A DNA stretch of 64,000 nucleotides, taken from Halovivax limisalsi. GTDB lineage: Archaea; Halobacteriota; Halobacteria; Halobacteriales; Natrialbaceae. Numbering within the stretch: position 1 is the stretch's first letter; the number at the start of each line of letters is the position of its first letter. Location of the stretch: NCBI RefSeq assembly GCF_023093535.1, contig NZ_CP095757.1:1736001-1800000 (forward strand), in the 5' to 3' direction. This document shows positions 18,699 to 26,565 of the stretch, piece by piece. Both the position numbers and the translations under genes were made by a program. The notes beneath the pieces were generated by a model, which did not search any database, had not been told where the DNA came from, and saw nothing but the letters and a program-made list of their open reading frames with translations.

Positions 18699-19466
18699 TC
18701 AGCCGATGTAGCGGAGGTCGTCGTCGCTCGGGAGGTCCATGCCGCCCTGGGCTTCCATCTCCTGAATCTTGCCGATGACGTCTTCGAGTTCGTCCGCCCG
18801 TTCGTCGAGCGAGTCGTAATCGACGTCGAAGCCGAGCACCGTCTCGAGGACGTCGAGGACGGCTCGCGCGCTCTTGGGATCGACCAGGTAGCCGCTGGTT
18901 TCGCCCATGAGACAGGTCGCGTCGATACCACGACGCGCGCCTAACCCGAGGAGCAGTCCCGAGATCCCGACGATGCCGCCGGCGGGCTCGTCCTCGCGAA
19001 ATTCGACGCCGGCGTCTTCGAGCGGTTCGATCATCGACTCGTCGGTGACGGCGCCGACGACGGCGTACTCCTCGATGAGCTCGCCGGTGGGGACGCCGCC
19101 GAGCGCGAACACCTCGCTGACGCCGAATTCCTCGGCGACGTCGAGGTAGGCGTCCGCCAGCACGTAGTGTCCCTCCGCGTGCTGGGCCTGGTGATCGCCC
19201 GTGAAGACGAGCATGTCGCGGGCGTCGTCCGGCGAAATCGCGTGAACCTCCGTGCAGGTCAGCGAGGCGACGCCGCCCTCGACGGACACCTGCGGGGGAA
19301 ACGCGTGCGAGTAGATCCGTCGAACGAGCGTGGTCTGCTCGTCGAGCTCTTCCAGCAAGTGATCCGCGGCGAGCGAGCCGACGTGACCGACGCCGGGGAG
19401 TCCCTCGATCACGACCGGATCGTCGAGGGTCGGATCCGCGACGGTATCGACGGCGAGTTCGTCCAT
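18699..19466 (-). CDS. PAC2-family proteasome assembly chaperone-like protein
   Basis: A 255-residue protein of the archaeal PAC2 family (COG2047/COG1938 type). Typical segments are DPVVIEGLPGVGHVGSLAADH near residues 17-37, TGDHQAQHAEGHYVLAD in the middle and GLLLGLGARRGIDATCLMGE (about 170-190). The C-terminal region is helical and acidic. Members are related to eukaryotic proteasome assembly chaperones, but activity in archaea is largely inferred. It is the last gene of the L44e-S27e-aIF2-alpha-Nop10 operon, starting 5 bp after Nop10, which is a conserved archaeal arrangement and supports a link with ribosome or protein-quality functions. Confidence 0.9.
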   Translation of the reverse strand: MDELAVDTVADPTLDDPVVIEGLPGVGHVGSLAADHLLEELDEQTTLVRRIYSHAFPPQVSVEGGVASLTCTEVHAISPDDARDMLVFTGDHQAQHAEGHYVLADAYLDVAEEFGVSEVFALGGVPTGELIEEYAVVGAVTDESMIEPLEDAGVEFREDEPAGGIVGISGLLLGLGARRGIDATCLMGETSGYLVDPKSARAVLDVLETVLGFDVDYDSLDERADELEDVIGKIQEMEAQGGMDLPSDDDLRYIG

Positions 19467-19471
19467 ATGTG

Positions 19472-19654
19472 CTACCCCCGAAGCCGACGCTTAAGTGCGC
19501 GTCGGTACTCGCCGCGTGGGTCGCCCGGCGTCAACGACGCCGGCACGCTGTTCTCCGCGGTCGCACCGCACTCGGGACAGCGCGAGTCGAGCGTGTAGAC
19601 CGGCCGCTCGTGCTCGGACTGCCACTCGGAACAGCGTCGAATGTCGGATTTCAT
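19472..19654 (-). CDS. nop10: H/ACA RNP protein Nop10
   Basis: A 60-residue protein with the archaeal Nop10 pattern. It opens MKSDIRRCSEWQSEHERPVY, with a zinc-ribbon cysteine knuckle CPECG at about 29-33, and closes with the linear helix-forming segment DPRGEYRRALKRRLRG. Nop10 binds Cbf5 and is part of the H/ACA ribonucleoprotein that converts uridine to pseudouridine in rRNA. The usual first CxxC is reduced to a single Cys at residue 8, which is common in haloarchaea. It is placed between aIF2-alpha and PAC2 in a conserved operon. Confidence 0.93.
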   Translation of the reverse strand: MKSDIRRCSEWQSEHERPVYTLDSRCPECGATAENSVPASLTPGDPRGEYRRALKRRLRG

Positions 19655-19678
19655 GTTCGGAACGCAGAGCGGTCGCGG

Positions 19679-20479
19679 TTACTCCTCGTCCGTTCGCCGG
19701 TCGCGGTGGAACTGGCCGCTGCCGCCTTCGTCCTCGATGGCCGCGATCGCGCGATCGGCGCTGGATTCGAGGTGATCCTCCGCCGTCTTGTAATTGGGTG
19801 CCTGGACCCTGATTCGGTACTCCGGTGCGCCGACGTAGGTCACGTCGAGTTCGATCTCGTCGGGCAGTTCGCCGTTGCCCTCGGCGGCCGAAAGCGCCTC
19901 GCGGACGCCGTCGACGCCGGATGCGGAGGGGTTCTCGAGGTCCACGTAGCCGGTGACGGTGACGTACGGGACGGAGACGTTCTCGCGCGCGGTGTCGACC
20001 AGCGCCTCGATCTCCTCGTCCGTGAGGTCGGTCTCTGAGAGCGCTTCGCTCCCGTGGATGGCCGCCTGTTTGAACCCGTCGTAGAGGCTGCCGTGGGCCG
20101 CGAGTAGCTCGTTTGCGATCTGGGTGTACTGCTCGCCGTCCAGCGACTCGCCGAACGCGAGTTCCATCCAGTTGTCGGCTTTCTGTTCGTTCTTCCAGTC
20201 CTGGATCTTCTCCGAGCGCTGGTGGTCATTGACGTCCTTGATCGAGAGGTCGATCTGCTGGGCCGACCGATCGACGTCGAGGACCTTGCAAACGGTGATC
20301 TGACCCTCGCTGACGTGGTCACGGACGTTCTTGATCCAGCCGCTCGCGACCTCCGAGACGTGCGCGAGGCCGCGTTTGTCCTCGTACTCCTGGAGGTCGA
20401 CGAAGACGCCGAAGTCCTCGATCTCGTCGATCTTGCCGACGACGAGCTCGCCCGGTTCCGGCCAGCCGCTGTACTTCAT
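19679..20479 (-). CDS. Translation initiation factor aIF2 subunit alpha
   Basis: A 266-residue protein with three domains. There is an N-terminal S1/OB fold (residues 1-85; [20 protein letters not shown] and [16 protein letters not shown] are the S1 strands). A helical domain (90-175) and a C-terminal alpha/beta domain (180-266) contacting the gamma subunit follow. With aIF2-beta and gamma it delivers initiator Met-tRNA to the small ribosomal subunit. The start ATG overlaps the S27e stop by 4 bp (ATGA), which indicates translational coupling. The initiator-type tRNA-Met gene lies about 1.3 kb away on the other strand. Confidence 0.96.
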   Translation of the reverse strand: MKYSGWPEPGELVVGKIDEIEDFGVFVDLQEYEDKRGLAHVSEVASGWIKNVRDHVSEGQITVCKVLDVDRSAQQIDLSIKDVNDHQRSEKIQDWKNEQKADNWMELAFGESLDGEQYTQIANELLAAHGSLYDGFKQAAIHGSEALSETDLTDEEIEALVDTARENVSVPYVTVTGYVDLENPSASGVDGVREALSAAEGNGELPDEIELDVTYVGAPEYRIRVQAPNYKTAEDHLESSADRAIAAIEDEGGSGQFHRDRRTDEE

Positions 20480-20649
20480 CGTGACTCGACTGTTTCGACG
20501 ATCTCGTGTTCGATCGCGGCGTTGCCGCCGGTCGGACGGACGAGCGTCGTTCCGCAGACGGCGCAGGCCACCTCGGTCGAGGCCCGGCCGAAGACGATCT
20601 GTTCGTTCTCACAGTCGCCACAGCGGACGGAGTAGAATGATCCTGCCAT
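20476..20649 (-). CDS. rps27e: 30S ribosomal protein S27e
   Basis: A 57-residue zinc-ribbon ribosomal protein. The four metal ligands are visible as CGDC (about residues 10-13) and CAVCG (about 29-33) around a beta ribbon that includes [11 protein letters not shown]. The usual archaeal length is 55-65. I chose the ATG at 20649 because the upstream in-frame extension is Arg/Pro-rich and overlaps L44e. It lies 5 bp after L44e and overlaps aIF2-alpha. Confidence 0.95.
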   Translation of the reverse strand: MAGSFYSVRCGDCENEQIVFGRASTEVACAVCGTTLVRPTGGNAAIEHEIVETVESR

Positions 20650-20654
20650 CGTGA

Positions 20655-20939
20655 TCACTCCTGGAATTCGAGTCGGCCGGCGCGCCATCCCTCGCGGAGG
20701 TGGGCCTTGCCGCACTCGCTGCAGCGGTACTTGAGGTCGGTCTTTTTCGTCGGTTTGTTCCCACTGGGAACTTTCGAGAACTTCCCGGAGTTCCCGATCG
20801 TCGACGTCTGGCGCCGGCGCTGGCGGTCGGCGACCTTCTTCATGCCGGTCGAGCGGCCCGTCCGGACCTTTTCGACTTCGTGTTCGTGGTGTTCGTGACA
20901 GTGCGGACAGTACGTATTGAAGCGGCGTGGCATCTCCAT
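20655..20939 (-). CDS. rpl44e: 50S ribosomal protein L44e
   Basis: A 94-residue protein with the L44e zinc-binding pairs CPHC (11-14) and CSEC (about 74-77) and the conserved tail [18 protein letters not shown]. The central basic region [13 protein letters not shown] contacts rRNA near the E site. The start [10 protein letters not shown] matches known haloarchaeal L44e; a second ATG two codons in is possible. A TTTTAAAC TATA element (20974-20981 region) lies about 35 bp upstream. This is the first gene of the five-gene translation operon. Confidence 0.96.
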   Translation of the reverse strand: MEMPRRFNTYCPHCHEHHEHEVEKVRTGRSTGMKKVADRQRRRQTSTIGNSGKFSKVPSGNKPTKKTDLKYRCSECGKAHLREGWRAGRLEFQE

Positions 20940-20969
20940 TGGTGGCTCACTTACCGATCCGTTGGGCAG

Positions 20970-20985
20970 CCCCGTTTAAAACGCG
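20970..20985 (-). promoter_or_regulatory. TATA-like promoter of the L44e operon
   Basis: GTTTAAAACGCG (complement of a TTTTAAAC box) lies about 35 bp upstream of the L44e ATG at 20939, in GC-rich surroundings. It is the only AT-rich element in this gap with a suitable distance, so it probably drives the whole translation operon. Confidence 0.5.
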
Positions 20986-21398
20986 TTTGGTTCGACGTCG
21001 AGCCGTCGCCCGTCGACGAATGATTCGCGGTTGCCCGGTTCCATCGGTGTGCTTCCAGCCGACACGAGCTCGCTTGACGCACTCTAATTAGTTTTGTACC
21101 CGCTCACGTGCGTGCGTTGCTTCGCGGCGGTCACTATTGTCGCCCTGCGGGTAGTTGTGATACGAGCGTGCGAGGCTGTGACTGATTGGAACCGGATGCT
21201 GTGGTGGTCTTCAGCGATGATTGGAACCGGACTGTGAAGCATCCAGCGCGCGACTCGCGGCAGAATGTCAGCGCCAGGGGCGCAACCGACGGATCTCGTT
21301 CCGCCGCCGACGACGCATTCTCATCGCCGATCAGCCGTTGTCGGCCGTAAACGGTCGACTCCGAAGGGCTTACGGTCTGGCTGTCCGAAGCCGTCGGT
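20986..21398. other. Intergenic region with a 14-bp direct repeat
   Basis: About 410 bp between the L44e promoter and the HAH_0734-like gene. It contains the direct repeat TGATTGGAACCGGA at 21183-21196 and 21218-21231, 35 bp apart. An AT-rich patch (TCTAATTAGTTTTG, about 21083-21096) lies nearby. No convincing gene; short frames here lack haloarchaeal composition. Confidence 0.45.
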
Positions 21399-21656
21399 AT
21401 GAAGAAGGTGATCATTCGCGGCGACCCGGGCATCCGCAAGGACGCCGTGATCGAGGTCGACGGCGAGGAGTACGTCTGCTTCGCCATCAACCGAAACGGC
21501 GAGTGGCACGGGCCGGATCGGGTCCAGCTCTGGTGTACCGTCGGATCCGAATCCGAACGGGAGGCGTTCGAACGACGCCAGTACATCCCGCACTTCCTCT
21601 CGGTCGAGCACGTCGATGCCGAGGAGGTCACCGTCCTCGAAGCCAGCGCGGCCTGA
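21399..21656 (+). CDS. HAH_0734-family small protein
   Basis: An 85-residue acidic soluble protein that I recognise as the conserved haloarchaeal HAH_0734 family: MKKVIIRGDPGIRKDAVIEV at the start, a central NRNGEWHGPDRVQLWCTVG segment and a C-terminal strand VTVLEASAA. The pattern is mainly beta with one helix (SEREAFERRQYIP). No catalytic or metal motif is seen and the function is unknown. The gene lies 78 bp before tRNA-Met, a position between the translation operon and tRNA that hints at, but does not prove, a translation-related role. Confidence 0.8.
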   Translation: MKKVIIRGDPGIRKDAVIEVDGEEYVCFAINRNGEWHGPDRVQLWCTVGSESEREAFERRQYIPHFLSVEHVDAEEVTVLEASAA

Positions 21657-21734
21657 CCCGCTTCACCGCGCGACGAACCCACACACGGCACCCGAATCAC
21701 AACCCTTATCTGGCGTTCTCGGATACCATGAGGT

Positions 21735-21809
21735 AGCGGGATGGGATAGCCAGGAGATTCCGGCGGGCTCATAACCCGCAGATCGGTAGTTCAAATCTAC
21801 CTCCCGCTA
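21735..21809 (+). tRNA. tRNA-Met (CAT), initiator type
   Basis: The 75-nt gene folds as a normal cloverleaf. The acceptor AGCGGGA pairs with TCCCGCT, the anticodon stem GCGGG pairs with CCCGC around loop CTCATAA, and the T-arm is GGTAG-TTCAAAT-CTACC with discriminator A at 21809. Three consecutive G:C pairs at the base of the anticodon stem and the weak A1:U72 pair are hallmarks of initiator tRNA, so this should carry the start methionine delivered by aIF2. CCA is not encoded. No intron is present. The DNA immediately 3' becomes AT-rich and foreign-looking. Confidence 0.95.
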
Positions 21810-21826
21810 CTTCTTTGCTGCGAGCA
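21785..21826 (+). repeat. Left copy of an imperfect 42-bp tRNA-end repeat (attL-like)
   Basis: This stretch covers the T-arm, acceptor 3' strand and 17 bp of flank of the initiator-type tRNA-Met gene. It matches 25992-26033 in the same orientation without gaps at about 33 of 42 positions. Integration of elements at tRNA 3' ends leaves such duplications, but here the second copy is diverged. Confidence 0.5.
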
Positions 21827-21843
21827 AATTCGCGAGCAGCAAA
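21814..21843 (+). terminator. Stem-loop just after tRNA-Met
   Basis: TTTGCTGC (21814-21821) pairs perfectly with GCAGCAAA (21836-21843). The loop contains a second copy of GCGAGCA. It lies 5 nt after the tRNA discriminator base, where a 3' processing or termination signal would be expected. Confidence 0.35.
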
Positions 21844-22363
21844 CGTCACATGAGGTAGTTTGAACGAAACCGAGGTTCTGCAGGAGGAGCAAGCTGTTTC
21901 AACAGATGGCAATCGTCCATCACACCTCGGACGAGTTGTACAACCTTGTCACTGTCAACGGAACGACTGTCAGTGGTTGTGCGATCCGTTGCGAAAAGAG
22001 GGCGTGAGGCCGTAATCAAGCATCACGAGTTTGCCACGTTGTTCACGTAATTAGTGCGTGTAACAATGAGGCTTCACGGCCATCAATAGCTGAATAAAAA
22101 ACAGCTTAGTTGATCAAGCGTACGATTTGCAAAGTTGTTCATTGATGCTCTGGAATCGAGCGTTCCGTAATATATTTCCACATGAGCAGGTTTAAGTAGT
22201 CGGTGTATTGTCTTTCCGCAACAAATAATAACTATTAATAACACAATTAAAGGATTATAATACGATAAGACGCCAAAATAACATTACTACAATTATTTTT
22301 GATAATTATAAAAAATTTATTTTAGAGAAAGATTAAAGTACTTCCTACTTTTTACCAAATAAT
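21844..22363. other. Low-GC region without a recognisable gene
   Basis: About 520 bp. GC drops sharply after about 22080 (for example 22230-22330 is mostly A/T). No open frame is convincing; short stop-rich frames hint at decayed coding DNA that I cannot identify. The end carries GATTAAAGTA (22331-22340), about 27 bp before the ATG at 22364, a likely promoter of the PKD-type protein gene. Confidence 0.45.
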
Positions 22364-25039
22364 ATGGACCGACGTGACTTGCTCAGTTCGCTCGGTGTCC
22401 TTGGAACGGGCGTGGCAGTCGGAGCCAGTGGACGGAAATTACACGACTCTAATACTCAAGAGGAATCGAAATATGTGAGCAACTTCCAGGATGTGGTTAA
22501 TGCGGTGGTTCCGGTCTGGAATTCAGAAGCCAAGCGACAGTGGTTGCGAATCCCACAAGGTGAAAGTGTCGGCAAACACCTAATTAGTAATGGAAACCTT
22601 TCATATTTTGGTGCTACATACGAATCAAACGCTGATGCGAGGGATGGGGACCCTGTATGGCGCCACAAATTTGCACTCACTGGAAACTGGTATTCTATAG
22701 ACGAAGGGGTCGCTGTTGACGAAGAACCGACCGAGTGGTCTTGTGAACCTACGCTCCAGCCGGTGGCTAATCGGGAATTCAACATGGGTCATCGAGAAGG
22801 TGCAAAGTCGATTATGAAGGTAACTCCTAACAGCAGCAGTTCACTATCATTGTCGCCGTTATATGGCCAGAATACACTCGGGATAATCGGTCCTGAAAAT
22901 TTCACCTCTTTTCTTGACACTTCATTAGAAAAGGCAGAAATGGCCGAGAGCAAGCTCGCGGAAGAAATTGTAAATTCGGGGGTGAACCCGGAGAATATTG
23001 ACGTCGAAACCGCACTGGCAAATTATGGCGGCGAAGTCGCCAGTGAGCGAGGAGAAGCCCTCTCGACGACTAACTTCGGGGATGTGATCTCGCTGGGACT
23101 CGGCGTTGCCGCCCTCTCGACGACGACCTCGGCATTTACGATGGCTGGCTTGGCATATGTGGCTGGAACGATAATTCTTGATTATATCAGTAGCCCGCCA
23201 CCAAACCGGTTTGATCCGTCCGAGGTATCCTTTTCCTTTAGACCTACCGAAAAAGGTCCTGGCCAGGCGCATTTCCTGGTCTTTGATGTCCTTGTGGAAC
23301 CGAATACCGGCGGATCGGTTACTGTGCAGTCGACGTTCGAATTTGGAGACGGATATGGACTCGTCGATTCGTACTTTTGGGGAATCGATATTGAGCCTCT
23401 TCCGGATCCGACCCTTATTGAACAGTCATGCGTAAATTCGGACACGTTGTCGAAAAACGGCGCATCAATACCTGATACATCTGGTTATCGCAACGACTGG
23501 ACTTGTAATTATGAGGATGAGGACCCTATTACTACGGTCTTGCAGAGTCATATGGCGGTTGAGGGCAGTAGCGGACCCCATCCCGAGATTATAGAACCGA
23601 GGCCAGATGACAAATTTATAGTTGGCGAGCCAATAAAATTACGGACGGACGAAAGTGAAAACGTTATCGATTCGCGTTGGTTCATTCAACACAGCGACGA
23701 TGGTTGGTGCCGGGTCAGCCGGTTTTCTCGGACACTAGAATCTCACACGCCGTCGACGGGAGGTTACATGACCGTTGCCCTTGTGCAACGTAACGCGGCG
23801 GGGGTGAGCGGAGTCGACACCGTAGAAATATGGGTCGATGAATACCCAAAACTGACGAGCTTAGACCTTGATTATACTGTTCCGGTAGGCGAGACGACGA
23901 CGATCTCGGCGGCTGTCGAAGCGGAATCCGACGTAACCTTCGCTTGGGATGTCGGTCCGGTGGACAGCAGCGCATCTGATCACCGAGCTTCCGATGGTAC
24001 AAAGCGTAATGTTGACGAAAATGATGGGGGTGTCGAAGAATATGAAGATGAATATTCGTACGTACCAACCGTTACTGGAAAACATCAGGTATCCTTGCAA
24101 GCAACGGACGTAGACAACAATACGGTACAGGCAAAGGATTACTTTACTGTAACGTCCCAGCCGGAGGGGCCGGAAATAATCGAATTCGAAATCGGTTGTT
24201 ACACGGTTCCAGTTGATGAGTCGGTCACGATCGCTGCGACGGTGGAGTCGGTGACCGAACCCGACTGGTCCATTGATGTGAGCCTGTCGGATACCGTGGA
24301 CTCGTCGGCACGAAGTTCGGAAACAAAATTTGTTGGGGACGGTATTTACGAAAAGGAATGGCAGTACACTCCCTCTGAAGCTGGAAAATATGACGTCGAA
24401 CTAGCTGTTGAGGATGGCAACGGTAATACCGATAGCGTATCCGACTTCTTTGAAGCCAAGGATACTCTTTATAAACCCAATATTAAAGAGTTGAATATTA
24501 CGCCATATGACCCCGATGTTGGGGAATCAGTTGATATTTCGGCTGCTGTTGAATCTGGATCGGAGGTGAACTTTTTCTGGGATGTGGGTCCATCGGATAC
24601 GATTGAGAGTAAGGCAGTGAATCCTACGAGCACCGAATCTTGCACCGATACGTACCAAGATGAGCAGGAATACGTTCCCTCGCAGCCCGGGAAATATGAT
24701 GTCACTCTCACTGTTACAAACCAATTGAACCAACAGGATGAAGCGTATGACTTCTTTAATGCGAATGAGGATGATGACGGCGGCGGGGATCAACCAGAAC
24801 CGCCAGAAGTTTCTATTTCTGGGCCAGATTCCCTCCTTCCCGGTGATACTGCTACATATACTGCAGATGTAGCGGCTGGATCAGATCTTTCGTTCAATTG
24901 GGATGGTGACGTCAGCGGAAGTGGATCTTCGATCACAACCAGCTGGGATGACCAAGGTGATAAATATATAGAAGTAGCCGCCGAGAACGATGTGGGTGAA
25001 GATCTCGCCACGAAAACAGTAGATGTAAGTTGGAATTGA
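22364..25039 (+). CDS. Exported 891-residue protein with tandem PKD/Ig-like repeats
   Basis: The N-terminus MDRRDLLSSLGVLGTGVAVG is a twin-arginine signal without a lipobox. Residues about 30-400 match no family I know and include a long hydrophobic stretch (about 245-280, SLGLGVAALSTTTSAF onwards). From about residue 405 there are five beta-sandwich-like repeats of 90-105 residues. The middle ones open with V(D/G)E(S/T) and TISAAVE-type strands, contain FxWDVGP, and close with Y(V/T)P...GK(Y/H)xVxLxVxD, as in PKD domains. The protein ends VDVSWN with no PGF-CTERM anchor. The gene is clearly AT-richer than its neighbours with different codon use, pointing to horizontal transfer. A cell-surface or secreted binding role is likely; the ligand is unknown. 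Confidence 0.8.
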   Translation: MDRRDLLSSLGVLGTGVAVGASGRKLHDSNTQEESKYVSNFQDVVNAVVPVWNSEAKRQWLRIPQGESVGKHLISNGNLSYFGATYESNADARDGDPVWRHKFALTGNWYSIDEGVAVDEEPTEWSCEPTLQPVANREFNMGHREGAKSIMKVTPNSSSSLSLSPLYGQNTLGIIGPENFTSFLDTSLEKAEMAESKLAEEIVNSGVNPENIDVETALANYGGEVASERGEALSTTNFGDVISLGLGVAALSTTTSAFTMAGLAYVAGTIILDYISSPPPNRFDPSEVSFSFRPTEKGPGQAHFLVFDVLVEPNTGGSVTVQSTFEFGDGYGLVDSYFWGIDIEPLPDPTLIEQSCVNSDTLSKNGASIPDTSGYRNDWTCNYEDEDPITTVLQSHMAVEGSSGPHPEIIEPRPDDKFIVGEPIKLRTDESENVIDSRWFIQHSDDGWCRVSRFSRTLESHTPSTGGYMTVALVQRNAAGVSGVDTVEIWVDEYPKLTSLDLDYTVPVGETTTISAAVEAESDVTFAWDVGPVDSSASDHRASDGTKRNVDENDGGVEEYEDEYSYVPTVTGKHQVSLQATDVDNNTVQAKDYFTVTSQPEGPEIIEFEIGCYTVPVDESVTIAATVESVTEPDWSIDVSLSDTVDSSARSSETKFVGDGIYEKEWQYTPSEAGKYDVELAVEDGNGNTDSVSDFFEAKDTLYKPNIKELNITPYDPDVGESVDISAAVESGSEVNFFWDVGPSDTIESKAVNPTSTESCTDTYQDEQEYVPSQPGKYDVTLTVTNQLNQQDEAYDFFNANEDDDGGGDQPEPPEVSISGPDSLLPGDTATYTADVAAGSDLSFNWDGDVSGSGSSITTSWDDQGDKYIEVAAENDVGEDLATKTVDVSWN

Positions 25040-25110
25040 CGTATCTTCTGAGTTTTTGAACCACATCAGCGATTGTAATCTATTGTTTCACTTCTATTGG
25101 CACCGCCTAG

Positions 25111-25233
25111 TTCACACCTTCTCAGCCGGCTTTCGACCATTGAACGCTTGGTCGGACGATCGTGATTGTAGCGATACCTGAAGCGTTTTAGTCAGCGGCG
25201 GGCGCTGGACGGACCGCCCCCAGAAGGTGTGAA
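25111..25233. repeat. 12-bp perfect inverted repeat pair inside the transposase remnant
   Basis: TTCACACCTTCT at 25111-25122 and its exact reverse complement AGAAGGTGTGAA at 25222-25233 enclose about 100 bp of the decayed IS6-type transposase. Neither copy sits at an obvious element end, so their meaning is unclear. Confidence 0.4.
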
Positions 25234-25710
25234 AGCGGCCGATTCACATTGAGACAGTCTGGAACCTCTTTTCGACGGGGTTTCGCTCGCTGGAGTTGAG
25301 CTGGCCGCTTAATTTGGGGCACGCAAGGGCAGCCAGATCGCTGCCGGCATCAACGGGAAACTCTGTGTCGTGGTAATTCCGTTTCTCAACGAGTCGATGC
25401 AAAATCGACGCTGTAGGGTCAGTCCCGCGACAGCCGAACACGTCGATTTCAAGTAATAGCTTTATTCCCGTATTGATATTGGTGTGAAATTACTTTTTTG
25501 AACTATGTTTCGTTGACTGCGGCCGGCGACGGTGACGCCACCAGCGGGTCGGTTTTGAGTTCTGATAGCCACTATTCAGTTCTGGATCGCACCATGTAGC
25601 GGTTATGGCCGAGTAATTCGAGCACAGTGACGACTTCTCGAACTGACACTCCGTCGATAGAGACACACCCCGTCACTCGTCAGGGTGTTCGGGGTGCCCT
25701 CCTTCTCCAA
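25115..25710 (-). pseudogene. Decayed IS6-type (ISH) transposase
   Basis: Read on the minus strand, several frames join into the haloarchaeal IS6-family transposase order. GVSVREVVTVLELLG is the N-terminal helix-turn-helix part (about 25650-25600). A part ending SPSPAAVNET carries the first catalytic-region match (D changed to N). LLLEIDVFGCRGTDP then leads to EFPVDAG, the second Asp. ERNPVEKRFQTVSM contains the third acidic residue, and RYNHDRP with AFNGRKPAEKV is the end. At least three internal stops and frame changes interrupt it, so it is dead. The family match is from memory of this transposase type. No clear terminal inverted repeats were found. Confidence 0.78.
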
Positions 25711-25991
25711 AATCTCATTATACCCCTTTTAACGTCTTACTGAGGTGGTTGGTGAATTGCTTGGATACTTTTCGCCACCTCCTGCTCGTTCCTCAATGCC
25801 CTCTTTAGACAGCGGCCGCTGGTGAGTTCTGTTGGCGTGCGAGGTATAGCAATGTACTCACGGAGAACGTGAGCTTCACTTTGGCATGGATTGAGCGGTC
25901 CTTTAATCCTCAAAAATTCTAGCTATGAGCAGGGAGCGAGTGAGAACCACGACAAGTAATCGGCAGCCGTGAGCCAGTGAGGACGTCTCGG
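25711..25991. other. Gene-free stretch between transposase remnant and tRNA-like fragment
   Basis: About 280 bp of mixed composition. No coding frame is supported. The last 40 bp before 25992 (AGCCGTGAGCCAG...CTCGG) vaguely echo the D-arm half of tRNA-Met with the anticodon arm missing. Confidence 0.35.
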
Positions 25992-26033
25992 CGTGGTTCG
26001 AATCTCCCTCCGGCTACGCCTTGGCTGTGAGCA
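25992..26033 (+). repeat. Right copy of the tRNA-end repeat (attR-like tRNA fragment)
   Basis: GGTTCGAATCTCCCTCCGGC and its flanks resemble a tRNA T-loop plus acceptor 3' strand. The segment aligns with tRNA-Met 21785-21826 at about 33 of 42 positions, continuing 17 bp past the tRNA end. The T-stem no longer pairs and no anticodon arm is present, so it is not a functional tRNA. It may mark the right end of the integrated islet. Confidence 0.5.
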
Positions 26034-26530
26034 CTTTCGAGTGTGATACGTGTAGGGCCACGTACAAAGCGAGTAGTTGATCGCACCGCGGTGCAACTGC
26101 CGACGAGGTATTTCGCCCCGGTGAGGGACCGGACGAGTCGTTTCGACGGCCGACCGCTCCGTGGACCGATCGCGCGGTGAATCGCTTTGTCGAAGGGAGC
26201 GTTGATTACCACGTGTTCTGGGGAAGTTGGGGATGACGGGCAATTGCCTATTGGCCGGATCGGTCAGTTGCTCGTCGCGCCAGCAGTCCGAATCCAGGAG
26301 GCCCGGATTTCGACTATTACTGCCGTTCAAAACTGGGTATCAGCGTGGTAATTTGTTTTTGGACCGTCGCGGACACTGAAATCGGTCTGAAACCCGTTCA
26401 ACCGAGCACAACGTGGCGCGATTCGAGGAATCGATTTGCCCGACCGTTCGTTTTAAATATAATAAATAAAATATTTCCCCAAGTCCGGTAGATATTATCC
26501 GATATCGTGTCACTCGGAACCAAAAAATCA
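26034..26530. other. Intergenic region before the first ABC operon
   Basis: About 500 bp. The first 300 bp are of average GC with no supported gene. From about 26400 the DNA becomes AT-rich (TTTTAAATATAATAAATAAA near 26451-26470) and forms the upstream control region of the transporter operon. Confidence 0.45.
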
Positions 26531-26545
26531 AAAACTATTTACCGT
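26531..26545 (+). promoter_or_regulatory. TATA-like promoter of the plus-strand peptide ABC operon
   Basis: AAACTATTTACCG is centred about 28 bp before the ATG at 26566 and is preceded by an A-rich tract (CCAAAAAATCAAAA). That spacing is right for a leaderless haloarchaeal transcript starting at the solute-binding protein gene. Confidence 0.55.
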
Positions 26546-26565
26546 GTTAGTGAAATCCAAACGCT

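Noticed and set aside
21844-22200. Integrase or recombinase remnant next to tRNA-Met
   Set aside because: I looked for a tyrosine recombinase C-terminal motif on both strands and found only stop-rich short frames without an R-H-R-Y pattern.
25940-26020. Second complete tRNA gene in the islet
   Set aside because: The T-loop-like and acceptor-like pieces exist, but the T-stem does not pair and no anticodon arm can be drawn. I kept it only as a tRNA-like fragment.
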